This document shows positions 28,973 through 37,731 of a stretch of 64,000 bases of DNA, piece by piece (the first letter of the stretch is position 1; each line of letters opens with the position of its first letter). The position numbers and the translations under genes were made by a program. This DNA comes from Haloarcula amylovorans (lineage in GTDB: Archaea; Halobacteriota; Halobacteria; Halobacteriales; Haloarculaceae): assembly GCF_004681185.1 (NCBI RefSeq), contig NZ_SRIF01000005.1, forward strand, positions 930 through 64,929. The letters run 5' to 3'. The notes beneath the pieces are model-generated. The model did not search any database, was not told where the DNA came from, and saw only the letters and a program-made list of their open reading frames with translations.

Positions 28973-29686
28973 ATGCGGAGCGTCGCCATCAACGTCGGAG
29001 CCAACACCAACGAACCGGGGTTTCGCGGCCCGCTCTCCCCCGACGGCACCTTCGAGTACATCCCGATTCCGGAAGCGAAGCCCACTGCCGACTCGGTCCC
29101 GACCTACGCCGACCTCGGCTTGGCAACCGACGTGAGCGGCGTCGCCGACCGGCCGGTCCACTTCGACCCGGAGTTCCCCGAGGCCGGGGGCGAGCGCTAC
29201 ACCTACGGTGACGAACACGGCGTCAAGGCCCGTCCGCTCTCGGCCCTCGCTGCGGGTGACTACCTCTTTTTCTACGCCACGCTCACGACCACCGGCGACT
29301 CGCCCGCGTGGGCACCCGAACGGTGGGGTGCGTACGTTATCGGCCACTTTCGTCTGGCGCGCGACCCGGTGACCGGCGAAGCATATTGCGACCTCTCCCA
29401 GACGGAACAGGCCGTCTTCGACTCGAACGCTCACGTCAAGCGCGCCGAGTTCGATGCGGAGGTGTTGCTACTGGGCGACCCCGGCGGCTCGTGTCTCTAC
29501 GAGACGGTGGTCCCACTCTCCCGGCCGAGCGGCGGGACGGACGCCAACTGGTTGGTCACCGACCGCTCCTCGGATTCGGGGAAAGGACCGTGGTGGCGAC
29601 GACCGATGCGCTTCGACGAGAACGGGACGGAGACCCTGCTGTCGCTCGTCGACGAGCACCCGCGGGCAGTCGCGGACCAGCAGTAG
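28973..29686 (+). CDS. Conserved protein resembling Nmad3 (nucleotide-modification-associated domain 3)
   Basis: A 237-residue soluble protein. The opening MRSVAINVGANTNEPGF and the following GPLSPDGTFEYIPIPE match my recollection of the Nmad3 domain, predicted to take part in nucleic-acid base modification. LSALAAGDYLFFYATLTTTGD and WGAYVIGHFRLARDPVTGE are later conserved-looking blocks. No catalytic site is established. The start is supported by a TATA-like GCTCTTTTGC about 27 bases upstream. It does not sit beside recognised modification or restriction genes. Confidence 0.6.
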   Translation: MRSVAINVGANTNEPGFRGPLSPDGTFEYIPIPEAKPTADSVPTYADLGLATDVSGVADRPVHFDPEFPEAGGERYTYGDEHGVKARPLSALAAGDYLFFYATLTTTGDSPAWAPERWGAYVIGHFRLARDPVTGEAYCDLSQTEQAVFDSNAHVKRAEFDAEVLLLGDPGGSCLYETVVPLSRPSGGTDANWLVTDRSSDSGKGPWWRRPMRFDENGTETLLSLVDEHPRAVADQQ

Positions 29687-29819
29687 CGGCCGCTGCGTCA
29701 TCGAGGAGCCCCGTCGGACACGACCACCTCGGCTGTTGCCCAGCGAGGGAGCCGATTAGGTTATCACGGGTGAAAACAGAGCACCAAGACATATGTCGAG
29801 ACGCGCGTATGCTGGTGAT

Positions 29820-30506
29820 ATGCGAATATCGAGTGGGGTTCCCGGCTTCGATGACTTAGTGCAGGGCGGCTTGCTTCCGGACCGCCTGTACGTGGTCAGC
29901 GGGCCGCCCGGAAGCGGCAAGACGACGTTCTGCTCACAGTTCATCACACGGGGTGCCAAGGAAGGCGATACGTGCCTCTACGTGACGATGCACGAGACGA
30001 AGTCGGAGCTGATGCAGGACATGGCGGGCTACGAGTTCGGTTTCGACCGGGCGATGCAGTCCGACGCCGTCCAGTTTCTCAACCTCGTCACCGAGAGCGG
30101 CAAGCGCACCATCACGCAGTTCGGGACCGAGGGCGGCCTGACGAATCGGTTGGTCGCCTACATCGAACAGAACGACATCCAGCGGGTGATCATCGACTCG
30201 ACGATGCTGCTCCAGCACTTCATGAACGATGTGGATAGCGAGATTACGGGCTTTCTCTCGGCGCTGAAACAGACCGACGCGACGACGCTGCTCATCTCCG
30301 AGATGACTGACCCATCCTCGTACAGCGACGAGCACTATCTTGCCCACGGCGTCATCTTCTTCCACAACTTCCTGGAGGGAGGGAGCATGACCCGCGGCGT
30401 GCAGGTCATCAAGATGCGCGGGACGGCAATCGACTGTGACATCCGGCAGATATCCTTCAGCGACCGTGGACTGCAGGTCCACGCGGAGACGAAGGTCGAG
30501 ACATGA
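29820..30506 (+). CDS. RAD55/KaiC-like RecA-fold ATPase
   Basis: A 228-residue single-domain ATPase of the archaeal RAD55/KaiC-like group (HTR-like proteins). It opens MRISSGVPGFDDLVQGGLLP, with Walker A GPPGSGKT at 28-35. The Walker B region is IQRVIIDSTMLLQHF. The ending MRGTAIDCDIRQISFSDRGLQVH is typical. Relatives are thought to work in signal transduction or regulation rather than recombination. I prefer ATG 29820, which matches family N-termini, over 29793. Its last four bases overlap the next gene (ATGA), so the pair is translated together. Confidence 0.8.
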   Translation: MRISSGVPGFDDLVQGGLLPDRLYVVSGPPGSGKTTFCSQFITRGAKEGDTCLYVTMHETKSELMQDMAGYEFGFDRAMQSDAVQFLNLVTESGKRTITQFGTEGGLTNRLVAYIEQNDIQRVIIDSTMLLQHFMNDVDSEITGFLSALKQTDATTLLISEMTDPSSYSDEHYLAHGVIFFHNFLEGGSMTRGVQVIKMRGTAIDCDIRQISFSDRGLQVHAETKVET

Positions 30507-30913
30507 GCCGTTACGAACGCGAGTTCGAGACCGACTGGAAGACACTCGAAAAGGACGCCGCCACCGACCGCGCCTACGCCATCGGCGTCGCCGAGCGCCT
30601 CGGGGAGTACAATCGGGAGGAACTGGAAGCCATCTACGTCGAGATGGACTCGGCGTACCATCGGAGCATGGTCGAGCTGGCGTACGACGAGGGGCGAAAC
30701 GAGGCCAAGACGGCCGCGAAAAGCGCTGACGGCGACCACGACGCCGTCTGGGCGCAACTGGTCGAAGGCGAAACGATCGTCGTAGACGAAACCGATCTTC
30801 CGACCGGGGGCCGCGATGGGCTGCCCGAAGCGCTCGAACCCTCGGAACTACTCGACCGACAGAACGTCGACAGCACCGAGGCAGTAGACCGACCTGATTT
30901 CTTAGAGCGGTAG
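30503..30913 (+). CDS. Protein of unknown function coupled to the RAD55-like ATPase
   Basis: A 136-residue soluble acidic protein, predicted mostly helical: YEREFETDWKTLEKDAATDRAYAIGVAERLGEYN then REELEAIYVEMDSAYHRSMVELAYDEGRNEAK. A less ordered tail follows (about 85-136). I recognise no family motif. The four-base overlap with the ATPase gene suggests that it binds or regulates that protein. Codon use and composition are like the neighbours. Confidence 0.7.
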   Translation: MSRYEREFETDWKTLEKDAATDRAYAIGVAERLGEYNREELEAIYVEMDSAYHRSMVELAYDEGRNEAKTAAKSADGDHDAVWAQLVEGETIVVDETDLPTGGRDGLPEALEPSELLDRQNVDSTEAVDRPDFLER

Positions 30914-30970
30914 GGTTCGACCGTCGCTTCGGCAACAGCGTTATACGTTCGACCGGATAAGCCGGCTCAC

Positions 30971-31210
30971 ATGAGCCGAATCAAGGTGTCACTGCCCGAT
31001 CAAGTCGACTCCGACATCGACCGCCTCGTCGAACAAGGCGAGTTCATCAACCGCGATCAGGCCGTCGAGGAACTCCTCTCGCGAGGCATCTCCGCGTACA
31101 ACACGACGACCGAAGACGATACCACTGATGTCGACGACGAGATGTTCGGCCAGACGACGAACGAACAGCAGGACCCGGCGATGCAGGACGACGACGAGTT
31201 CGGCTTCTGA
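30971..31210 (+). CDS. Ribbon-helix-helix (CopG-like) protein
   Basis: A 79-residue protein. MSRIKVSLPDQVDSDIDRLVEQGEFINRDQAVEELL is a ribbon-helix-helix domain: one beta strand for DNA contact, then two helices. A conserved acidic tail ends FGQTTNEQQDPAMQDDDEFGF, as in the haloarchaeal DUF7120 family. It probably dimerises and binds DNA as a repressor. A TATA-like GCGTTATACG is centred about 29 bases before ATG 30971, so the mRNA is leaderless. No toxin gene is adjacent, which argues against an antitoxin role. Confidence 0.78.
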   Translation: MSRIKVSLPDQVDSDIDRLVEQGEFINRDQAVEELLSRGISAYNTTTEDDTTDVDDEMFGQTTNEQQDPAMQDDDEFGF

Positions 31211-31289
31211 AGCCGTCGCTTGCGCCGCCGCTACTCACGACTTGCATCAAAAAACGATAGCTGGGACCGAGCTGAGCGACGTGCGTCGC

Positions 31290-31577
31290 TCAGAACGAGA
31301 CTTCTTCCGGGCCGTCCTCGCCCATGCAGACGGGGTCGCGGTCCGAGTAGCCCTTGCGGCCGATGGCCTTGCTGGAGAGACCTGCGCACGCCGTCAGTCG
31401 TGCATCTTCCGCGCTCTCGAACGTTTCCGGGGCCGAGCGACTGAGCGCGTCGGCGACCGTCTCGGTGCCGTTGGGCAGCTCCAGTGTGACGTCGCCGTCG
31501 GCCTCGATCAGTTCTTCGGTGGTCATCGGGTACTCGTGTGCTTCGAACGCCTCCGCCGCGTCGGTCATCATTCGCAT
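31290..31577 (-). CDS. DUF5789-like haloarchaeal small protein
   Basis: A 95-residue acidic protein resembling DUF5789: the block YPMTTEELIEADGDVTLELPNGTETVADALSR and the later GLSSKAIGRKGYSDRDP are the family signatures as I recall them. Function unknown. The ATG at 31577 (MRMMTDAAEAF) is about 28 bases after TTTATTATC on this strand, in an AT-rich intergenic stretch shared with the divergent PHP gene. Confidence 0.72.
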   Translation of the reverse strand: MRMMTDAAEAFEAHEYPMTTEELIEADGDVTLELPNGTETVADALSRSAPETFESAEDARLTACAGLSSKAIGRKGYSDRDPVCMGEDGPEEVSF

Positions 31578-31722
31578 ATCACGGTAAAGTGGATGGTCGA
31601 TAATAAACCTTCACTATTTATGATGTTAATATACCTTAATGCGTTTAATGGACATGGGGGAGGCGCTACCACGGCCCACAACCAGGGAGAAGGCGCTTGT
31701 GGCTGGGCGGGAATCGCTTCGT

Positions 31723-32496
31723 ATGGTTGTCGCGGACCTCCACGTACATACCACGCGCTCGGATGGCACGCTTACCTTGGAGACGCTTCCCGACGCCGCG
31801 CGTCGGGCAAGCGTCGAGACCGTCGCCGTCACCGATCACGACCGGATCAACCCTGAACTCGACGGACCGATAACGACACGCGACGGTATCGACGTCGTCC
31901 ACGGGATCGAGTTGCGCGTCGAGACTGACGACCAGCGCCTCGATCTCTTGGGATACGGCGTCGAGCCGACCGCCGAACTGATCGCCGAGTGCGACCGCAT
32001 CCAGCAGAACCGGCAGGAACGGGGCCAGCGCATCATCGACTGCGTCGAGGACCGACTGGACGTCTCGCTGCCGGTCGAACCCCGCGAGGGACTCGGCCGC
32101 CCGCACATCGCGCGCGCTATCGATGAGGCGTCCGAATACGGCTACAAGGAGGCGTTCGAGCAACTCATCGGCGACGGCTGTCCGTGTTACGTCGCCCGCG
32201 ACGTGCCGTCCTTCGAGCGGGGTCGGGAGTTGCTCACCGACGCCTGTGGGCTAGTCGGACTTGCCCACCCCTTCCGCTGCCCCGACACCGAGGCCGCGTT
32301 GGCCCGCTGTAAGTCACTTTCCGCCGTCGAACGATGGTATCCGTACGACCAGTCGGTCGACACTGAACGTCTCGAAGCGGCGATCGAGCGCTACGACCTC
32401 GTGCCGACCGGCGGCAGCGACGCCCACGACGAGACGCTCGGGAAGGCGGGTCTCGACGCGGCAGCGTGGGAGCGAGTTCGCGCGGCAATCGTCTGA
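31723..32496 (+). CDS. PHP-domain phosphoesterase
   Basis: A 257-residue metal-dependent hydrolase. The PHP motifs are DLHVHTTRSDG (first His pair), AVTDHDRIN, a later GLAHPFR, and GGSDAHDE near the C-terminus, each supplying metal ligands. Relatives act as nucleoside 3',5'-bisphosphate or oligonucleotide phosphatases (RNase AM/TrpH type). ATG 31723 gives the canonical VADLHVHT beginning. The frame is open from 31639, but those 28 residues look non-conserved. The AT-rich segment at 31615-31650 could hold the promoter, which would leave a leader of about 60 bases. Confidence 0.83.
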   Translation: MVVADLHVHTTRSDGTLTLETLPDAARRASVETVAVTDHDRINPELDGPITTRDGIDVVHGIELRVETDDQRLDLLGYGVEPTAELIAECDRIQQNRQERGQRIIDCVEDRLDVSLPVEPREGLGRPHIARAIDEASEYGYKEAFEQLIGDGCPCYVARDVPSFERGRELLTDACGLVGLAHPFRCPDTEAALARCKSLSAVERWYPYDQSVDTERLEAAIERYDLVPTGGSDAHDETLGKAGLDAAAWERVRAAIV

Positions 32497-32550
32497 CGGC
32501 CGGCAGACGCAATGCGAGGGTTCAATGCGCCAGAGCCACAACTAGGGAGT

Positions 32551-32715
32551 ATGCAGTGTCACTACTGCGACGACGACGCTGACCTCGCCGTCGAGAGCGA
32601 CGGTGTGAAAGTCGGAGTCTGCAAGACGCACTTCCGCGAGCAGATGGCCGAACTCGAAGACGCCGAGTGGCTCGAAGAACTCGACGAGGAACTCGACATC
32701 GACCGACGGGAGTAA
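32551..32715 (+). CDS. Small zinc-finger protein (DUF6757-like)
   Basis: A 54-residue protein with MQCHYCDDDADLAVESDGVKVGVCKTHF, in which C3, C6, C24 and H27 are a likely Cys3His zinc site. An acidic helical tail follows (EQMAELEDAEWLEELDEEL). It matches the haloarchaeal DUF6757 pattern as I recall it. ATG 32551 starts exactly at the conserved MQCHYC; an upstream in-frame ATG at 32512 lies in unconserved sequence. Function unknown; protein or RNA binding is plausible. Confidence 0.72.
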   Translation: MQCHYCDDDADLAVESDGVKVGVCKTHFREQMAELEDAEWLEELDEELDIDRRE

Positions 32716-32761
32716 CGCGTCGCCGCCCAACGTTTTGTCGCTGGCGTTCCCAGTCTCGGAC

Positions 32762-33229
32762 ATGGAGAAGGTCAGCGTCGACGCCGTCGATTCGCGCATG
32801 GGTCCCGCCGACGTCAAGCGCTCGCTGTCGAACGCGCTCGACACCAGCGATCTCGCGGTCAACTACTACGAACTCGCACCCGGCGAGACGTTCGGGCTGG
32901 GGTATCACCAGCATCCCAATCAGGAGGAACTCTTCTACGTGCAGAGAGGGACGGCCACTTTCGAGACCGAGGACGGCGATATCCCGGTCGGGCCGGACGA
33001 GGCCATCCGCTTCGCGCCCGGCGAGTGGCAACTCGGGCGCAACGCTAGCGACGAGCGGGTGGTCGCACTGGCACTGGGCGCGCCGAAAGACACCAGCGAG
33101 ACGGAGATGGTCCGCCACTGCGAGTCCTGCGGTGAGCGCACCGAACAGCGCGTCGAGATGACCGACGACCGCGATGCGCTCGTGACGCGCTGTGTGAATT
33201 GCGACGAGGAGACCGGTCGGTTCACGTAG
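32762..33229 (+). CDS. Cupin-domain protein with C-terminal zinc ribbon
   Basis: A 155-residue protein. The cupin barrel (about 20-115) contains LGYHQHPNQEELFYVQRGTATF, with the His-x-His and Glu metal-binding pattern, and FAPGEWQLGRNASD as the second cupin motif. The last ~40 residues add a zinc ribbon: RHCESCGERTEQR and TRCVNCDEE. The fusion suggests a regulatory or small-molecule-binding role, but substrate and partner are unknown. A TATA-like CGTTTTGTCG lies about 27 bases before ATG 32762. Confidence 0.8.
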   Translation: MEKVSVDAVDSRMGPADVKRSLSNALDTSDLAVNYYELAPGETFGLGYHQHPNQEELFYVQRGTATFETEDGDIPVGPDEAIRFAPGEWQLGRNASDERVVALALGAPKDTSETEMVRHCESCGERTEQRVEMTDDRDALVTRCVNCDEETGRFT

Positions 33230-33326
33230 CCGCTACCGCTCGCTGTTCGAAAAACGAGGGACTCGGCGTCACCGACCGCGCTTCGGTCCCGCGAGGCTTT
33301 TATCTCGGAGGCGCGAACGAGGGGCA

Positions 33327-33575
33327 ATGGCACAGGGCATTCTCGACACCATCGGCCTGATGGCGGTCGTCGTTCTCGCCGTTCCCATCGCGCTGTTCGG
33401 TGCCGAACACCTCGTCCGCGGCGAGTTGCTGGCCGGCGGCGTCTATCTCGGCATCGCGGCGCTGATGATCGCCATCGAGCAGTACCTCACGACGCCGACG
33501 GATATCCCGGGGATGGTCGCGGAGAAGACCGTCGGTGCCGTCGTCAAAACCGAGGACCCGACCGAGGAGGACTAG
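33327..33575 (+). CDS. Small two-helix membrane protein (DUF7533-like)
   Basis: An 82-residue protein with two hydrophobic segments (about 8-27 and 33-50) and a short polar tail, [25 protein letters not shown], which is conserved in the haloarchaeal family I associate with DUF7533. Function unknown. GGCTTTTATCTC (33293-33304) is the TATA region about 28 bases before ATG 33327. The stop codon overlaps the convergent HARP gene by four bases. Confidence 0.7.
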   Translation: MAQGILDTIGLMAVVVLAVPIALFGAEHLVRGELLAGGVYLGIAALMIAIEQYLTTPTDIPGMVAEKTVGAVVKTEDPTEED

Positions 33576-34246
33576 CGCTCGTCACGCCAGCGGTCGGGGT
33601 CGTCGGCCGCCAGATACTCCGTCAGTAACGCCGGGAAATTTCTGCCTTCGAGATAGCGCAGTCCGAAGTCTTCCGCCCAGTTGATGATGCCCTTGTCTTC
33701 TGTGACGACGCCGGCGTCGAGTTCCTTCGCCAGGATGAGCAAGTCGAAGTCCTCCCGGGAGTCGAGGACGCCCTGCCTGAGCGTCTCGCGGTACTCGTCG
33801 CGCAGTTCCGAGATGACCTTATCCACTTCGGTCATGTGGTCGTGTTCTTCGACGGTCTCGGCGCGGGACTCCTCGGCCTTGCGGACGGCCTTCTCGGAGA
33901 CGCGCAGGCCGCGGTCGACGCGGTCGGACATCTCGTCGATGAACGTATAGACGTGGTCGGCCGGCACCATCACCTCGTGGTGGGCCGGGGCCTTCGTGAT
34001 GACCCACGTGTCCAGTTTCATCAGCACCGCCTCGTCGACGCCGCGACTCTCTAGCATCTGCGTTAGCTCCGTCTTGATGGAGGGCGGCATGTAACAGGAG
34101 ATGTTGTGTATCTGCTTGGCCGCCGCGATGAGTTCGAGTAAGTCTCGGCAGGCCGCCTCGACGTCTTGGTCCGGACCGCGTATCTCCGTCGTGAGAAACA
34201 GCGACGTATCGAGGACGAACCGTTGTTTGAGCGGGCGGTCGACCAT
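33572..34246 (-). CDS. HARP: protein-only RNase P-like PIN nuclease (formerly RNA ligase partner)
   Basis: A 224-residue PIN-domain ribonuclease of the HARP group (homologue of Aquifex RNase P), first annotated as RNA ligase partner protein. HARPs can cleave tRNA precursors at the 5' end. In haloarchaea they are additional to the RNA-based RNase P. The PIN core shows [10 protein letters not shown] (D13), a central helical arm ([29 protein letters not shown]), and [24 protein letters not shown] with conserved acidic residues. I start at ATG 34246; the frame extends further but without conservation. It is divergent from the RNA ligase gene, 73 bases away. Confidence 0.85.
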   Translation of the reverse strand: MVDRPLKQRFVLDTSLFLTTEIRGPDQDVEAACRDLLELIAAAKQIHNISCYMPPSIKTELTQMLESRGVDEAVLMKLDTWVITKAPAHHEVMVPADHVYTFIDEMSDRVDRGLRVSEKAVRKAEESRAETVEEHDHMTEVDKVISELRDEYRETLRQGVLDSREDFDLLILAKELDAGVVTEDKGIINWAEDFGLRYLEGRNFPALLTEYLAADDPDRWRDER

Positions 34247-34319
34247 ATGCGTGGTACGGTGTCTATACAGAAATGATTGCTGTGCGAGAGCTTTAGTCGG
34301 TACGAGAACAATTTCGGCT

Positions 34320-35432
34320 ATGGCCCGGGACTGGGCGGCAGTGTTCGACCTCGACACCGACGCCGAGGACTTACTGGAACACTTCGACCGCGCGTGGTTC
34401 CGCGGGCGGCCGTATCGGTATCTCACGGACGCCCGTCACGGCGTCGAACGAGGCACCGCCATCTTCGACGACGTAGTCGTCCGGGGCTACCCCTCGATTC
34501 CCCGCGCTCTCGTGTTGGAACCCGCAGTCGAGGCACATTTTGCGGGGCCGATCGCCGTCGAAGAGAAACTCGACGGCTACAACGTCCGTATCGCCCGCAT
34601 CGACGGCGACCTGTTGGCCCTCACACGGAGCGGGTTCGCCTGTCCGTACACCACTGCGAAAGTCGAGGAACTGCTCGACTTCGCCGACTTCTTCGCCGAC
34701 TATCCGGAGCAGATGCTCTGTGGCGAACTGGTCGGCCCGGAGAATCCCTATACGGAACACGACTACCCGGAGATCGAAGAAGCGGCGTTCTCCGTCTTCG
34801 ACATTCGCCATCGGGAGACCGGCGATCCGATGGCCGTCCCCCGCCGCCGCGAGTGCTGTGCCGAGTACGAGCTAGCCGCCGTCAGCCACTACGGAACGTT
34901 CGCGCCCGAGACGGCCGCCGAAGCGGCCATCGAGACGGTTCGTGACCTCGACGTGCGGGGTCGGGAGGGCGTCGTCCTCAAATCCGTCGACGGCGAGCGA
35001 GCGCTGAAATACACCACCAGCGCCATCCATCGGTCAGACCTCGAACACGCTTTCGGCCTCCCGTTCGACTACGGCCGGGACTTCCTCTTCACCCGCGTCG
35101 TGCGCGAGGCATTTCAGACGGTGGAGTTCGACGAGTCTCCCGAGGAAGCCCGCGAACGGGCGCGGAAACTGGGCGAATCGATTCTGCTACCTGCTGTCGA
35201 AACTATCCGGGCCGTCGAGGCGGGCGACTCGGTCGGCGACACCCACACCGTCCGCGCCGACCCTGCCGTCGTCGAGGCGTTGCTGTCGTACTTCCGCGAT
35301 AAGGGGCTGAAACTGGCCGTCGAGCGCGACGAGCGAGAAGACGACCAGCGAGTAGTCGAATTTACCAAAATCGCCCGCTCGACGCGGGACAAGACGGCGT
35401 ACTACCTTGGCGGCGGGACGGTCGACGAGTGA
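34320..35432 (+). CDS. ATP-dependent RNA ligase, Rnl3 (archaeal circularising) family
   Basis: A 370-residue RNA ligase that joins 5'-phosphate and 3'-OH ends through a covalent Lys-AMP. The nucleotidyl Lys is K83 in VEEKLDGYN (motif I). Later motifs are [12 protein letters not shown] (motif III region), [19 protein letters not shown] (motif IV) and ALKYTTSA (motif V). Archaeal members tend to circularise single-stranded RNA in vitro. The C-terminal ~130 residues form the helical dimerisation domain of this family. It is divergent from HARP, and the two genes are commonly linked. Confidence 0.88.
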   Translation: MARDWAAVFDLDTDAEDLLEHFDRAWFRGRPYRYLTDARHGVERGTAIFDDVVVRGYPSIPRALVLEPAVEAHFAGPIAVEEKLDGYNVRIARIDGDLLALTRSGFACPYTTAKVEELLDFADFFADYPEQMLCGELVGPENPYTEHDYPEIEEAAFSVFDIRHRETGDPMAVPRRRECCAEYELAAVSHYGTFAPETAAEAAIETVRDLDVRGREGVVLKSVDGERALKYTTSAIHRSDLEHAFGLPFDYGRDFLFTRVVREAFQTVEFDESPEEARERARKLGESILLPAVETIRAVEAGDSVGDTHTVRADPAVVEALLSYFRDKGLKLAVERDEREDDQRVVEFTKIARSTRDKTAYYLGGGTVDE

Positions 35433-35488
35433 ACGAGTGGGTGAGAACGCGGTCGGTACTGAGATGGGAGAGGGAGCGAAGTGTCGGC

Positions 35489-37330
35489 TCAGTCGGCGAC
35501 GATGGTCCCGCCGGCCTCGTCGAGCAGTTCGTCGATGGAGCGCTCGCTCGGTGCGTTCTCCAGTAGCACGTCGATGGGTAGGGTCGGCGCGCCGTCGACG
35601 AGGTTCTCCATCAGCACGAGCCGTTCACGCGCCCGTGACATCCCGACGTAGAAGACGCGGCGTTCGTTGTCGGTCAGGGTCGGGACCGGGCTGGTGTGTT
35701 TCGTGAACTCGTCGATGCCGGGGATGTCGATGCCCTGCTGGTCGACCGTCGCGGCCATCTGCTCGACCACCTTTTCGGTGAGATCCGTCCCGACGAAGAC
35801 GTGGTCGGCCTCGCGACCCTTCGCGGAGTGGATGGTCCCCAGCCGAACCCGGCCGGCGTCCATCCCGCGGTAGTCGCCTTTGAAGTAGGCGTCGACGCTG
35901 CGCTGTTGGAAGTTGGTCACCTTCCGGAGCATGTCGCCCGCGGACGCGTCGTCGGGGACGAACGGGACGTGGTCGGTGACGACGTCGGGTTCGATCTCGA
36001 TCTCGGCGATGTCGTCGGCCTCGTGGGCGTCTTCGATGTCCTCGAGGGTGTCGAAGAAGTCGTCGCGCTCGCCGGTGCCGAACGCGGAGTCGACGAGCAT
36101 GTCGGCGAGTCGGCGCGCTTCGAGTACCGAGAGCGGTTCGTCGTCTTGGATGGCTTCGACAGCGTTGACGTACTGGCTGAGGCGGTCGGTCCACATCCGC
36201 TGGTCGGTCAGACAGGAGAAGGGGATGCCGTCGTCGATGAACTCGTCGATGAACTGGAACATCTGATAGCGCGCACGGAACAGCACCATCACGGTCTCCT
36301 CGGACTGCTCGATCGTGCCCTTGACGTTGCGCGCGAGGTCGAACATCGAGGGGTTCTGGACCGCCTCGACGCGGCCGCCCTCCTTGCGCGGATTGAGGTC
36401 TTTTTCCTGGCGCTTCTCGATGTGGCGCACCTCGCGGTTGACGACGTTTAGAATGCGCGAGGGGAGTCGGTAGGAGTTGGGCAGGATCTCGTCCTGCGTA
36501 ACGTCCTCTTCTAAGAGGAGGTCGGGGTCCGCGCCCTGCCACGCGTAGACGACCTGGTCGTCGTCGCCGGCGATGAGGACCCGCTTCATGTGGGGTTTCC
36601 ACTCCTCGTAGACGTCGTACTGCAGCGTCGTGATGTCCTGGAACTCGTCGATGATGAGATAGTCGACGTTGGGGAGCAGCGAGCGCTGGGCGACCCGTTC
36701 GAGCATGTCCGCGAAGCCGATGACGTCGTTGTCGCCCTTGTAGGTGCGCCAGCCGCGGATGGCGTTGGGCACGTCCACCCGGTCGTCGTCGGTGGGCCAC
36801 GTCGGCGTGTACTTGTTGCCCGTCTGTGCGTTGTCGTCGATTTCTGGAGGCAGCCGGACCTCCTCTTCGTCCCACTTGAAGGGGACGTCGTACCAGTCGG
36901 CCACGTCGCGGCGGGTCCGCTGAAGCCACTGGCTCGTCGCGATAATCTTGTTCCCGAGCGTCGTCGACCGAGCCGAACGCCGCCGGGAGCCTTCGTACTC
37001 GTCCTCGTAATCGATGCCGAACTGGTCGCAGAACTCCTCCTTGTCGTCTTCGCCGACCACGTCGCCGCGCGAGAGGTTCAACAGTTCGTACGCCTTCGCG
37101 TGCATCGTACAGACGTTCCCCCGCAGGGAGCGCGGTGAGATGTCCAGCCGTTCGGCCAGTCGTTCACGAATCTCGGCGGCCGCGGCCCGCGTGTAGGAGA
37201 CGACCAGCACGTCGCGGAAGTCGACGTCGTCGTCTTCGAGTATCTCCTCGACACGGTCCAGTAGCGCCGTCGTCTTCCCGCTTCCCGGCCCACCGAACAG
37301 GCGGACGACCTCGGTGGTCGAATCAGTCAT
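35489..37330 (-). CDS. UvrD/Rep-type superfamily I DNA helicase
   Basis: A 613-residue ATP-dependent helicase. Motif I GGPGSGKT (13-20), motif II LIIDEFQD, motif III IAGDDDQVVYAWQGA, motif IV region TVMVLFRARYQM, motif V LGTIHSAKGREADHVFV and motif VI RRVFYVGMSRARERL are all present, so it should be active. It is smaller than bacterial UvrD and lacks a nuclease domain. Start ATG 37330 (MTDSTTEVVRLF) is about 28 bases after GGTTTATTGCG on this strand. A similar haloarchaeal helicase (Dbp) has been reported, as I recall, among UV-responsive genes. No TTTCAC element precedes this one. Confidence 0.9.
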   Translation of the reverse strand: MTDSTTEVVRLFGGPGSGKTTALLDRVEEILEDDDVDFRDVLVVSYTRAAAAEIRERLAERLDISPRSLRGNVCTMHAKAYELLNLSRGDVVGEDDKEEFCDQFGIDYEDEYEGSRRRSARSTTLGNKIIATSQWLQRTRRDVADWYDVPFKWDEEEVRLPPEIDDNAQTGNKYTPTWPTDDDRVDVPNAIRGWRTYKGDNDVIGFADMLERVAQRSLLPNVDYLIIDEFQDITTLQYDVYEEWKPHMKRVLIAGDDDQVVYAWQGADPDLLLEEDVTQDEILPNSYRLPSRILNVVNREVRHIEKRQEKDLNPRKEGGRVEAVQNPSMFDLARNVKGTIEQSEETVMVLFRARYQMFQFIDEFIDDGIPFSCLTDQRMWTDRLSQYVNAVEAIQDDEPLSVLEARRLADMLVDSAFGTGERDDFFDTLEDIEDAHEADDIAEIEIEPDVVTDHVPFVPDDASAGDMLRKVTNFQQRSVDAYFKGDYRGMDAGRVRLGTIHSAKGREADHVFVGTDLTEKVVEQMAATVDQQGIDIPGIDEFTKHTSPVPTLTDNERRVFYVGMSRARERLVLMENLVDGAPTLPIDVLLENAPSERSIDELLDEAGGTIVAD

Positions 37331-37405
37331 TGCACCTATACTAGGCCCCCGACGCAATAAACCACGTGCTTTGGAAGGCGACGGAAAATCGCCGCAATTT
37401 CCGGA

Positions 37406-37705
37406 CTATCGGTACAGCGAGACGTACAACATCGCGAAGCCGATGATGAAGGGGATCGTCTCGGCCATCTGAAAGAACACCTGCTCGAACGGGTTCACTT
37501 CGCCGGCGCTCAGCTGCGTGATGACGCTGGTGATCGCGACGCCCATGCTGATAAAGGCGAAGCCGACGAACGCGTACTGCAGCCGTTCTGAAGGACGTTT
37601 GCGGTAGGCCTGAAAACTGATGAGCGTGATGCCGAGCGTCAGCCCGAACACGACCATCCGCATCAGTACGAGCGCCCCACGGGCGATCGCGACGCCGTCA
37701 GTCAT
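37406..37705 (-). CDS. Three-helix membrane protein (DUF7521-like) beside an HTH regulator
   Basis: A 99-residue membrane protein with three hydrophobic segments (about 7-31, 44-66 and 76-97). A conserved RKRPSERLQYAFVGFAFISMG joins the first two. It follows the HTH gene by 26 bases and is probably in the same transcript. Pairs of this membrane protein with a winged-helix regulator are frequent in haloarchaea, which suggests the membrane protein senses or anchors something that adjusts the regulator. No catalytic motif seen. Confidence 0.72.
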   Translation of the reverse strand: MTDGVAIARGALVLMRMVVFGLTLGITLISFQAYRKRPSERLQYAFVGFAFISMGVAITSVITQLSAGEVNPFEQVFFQMAETIPFIIGFAMLYVSLYR

Positions 37706-37731
37706 CGTATCGGGACACCTCTCTCATCGGT

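Noticed and set aside
30971..31577. RHH protein and the DUF5789-like gene considered as a toxin-antitoxin pair.
   Set aside because: They are convergent, separately promoted, and neither looks like a known toxin.
37328..37370. Possible TTTCAC damage element before the superfamily I helicase.
   Set aside because: The upstream region has only the TATA (GGTTTATTG) and no TTTCAC pair.
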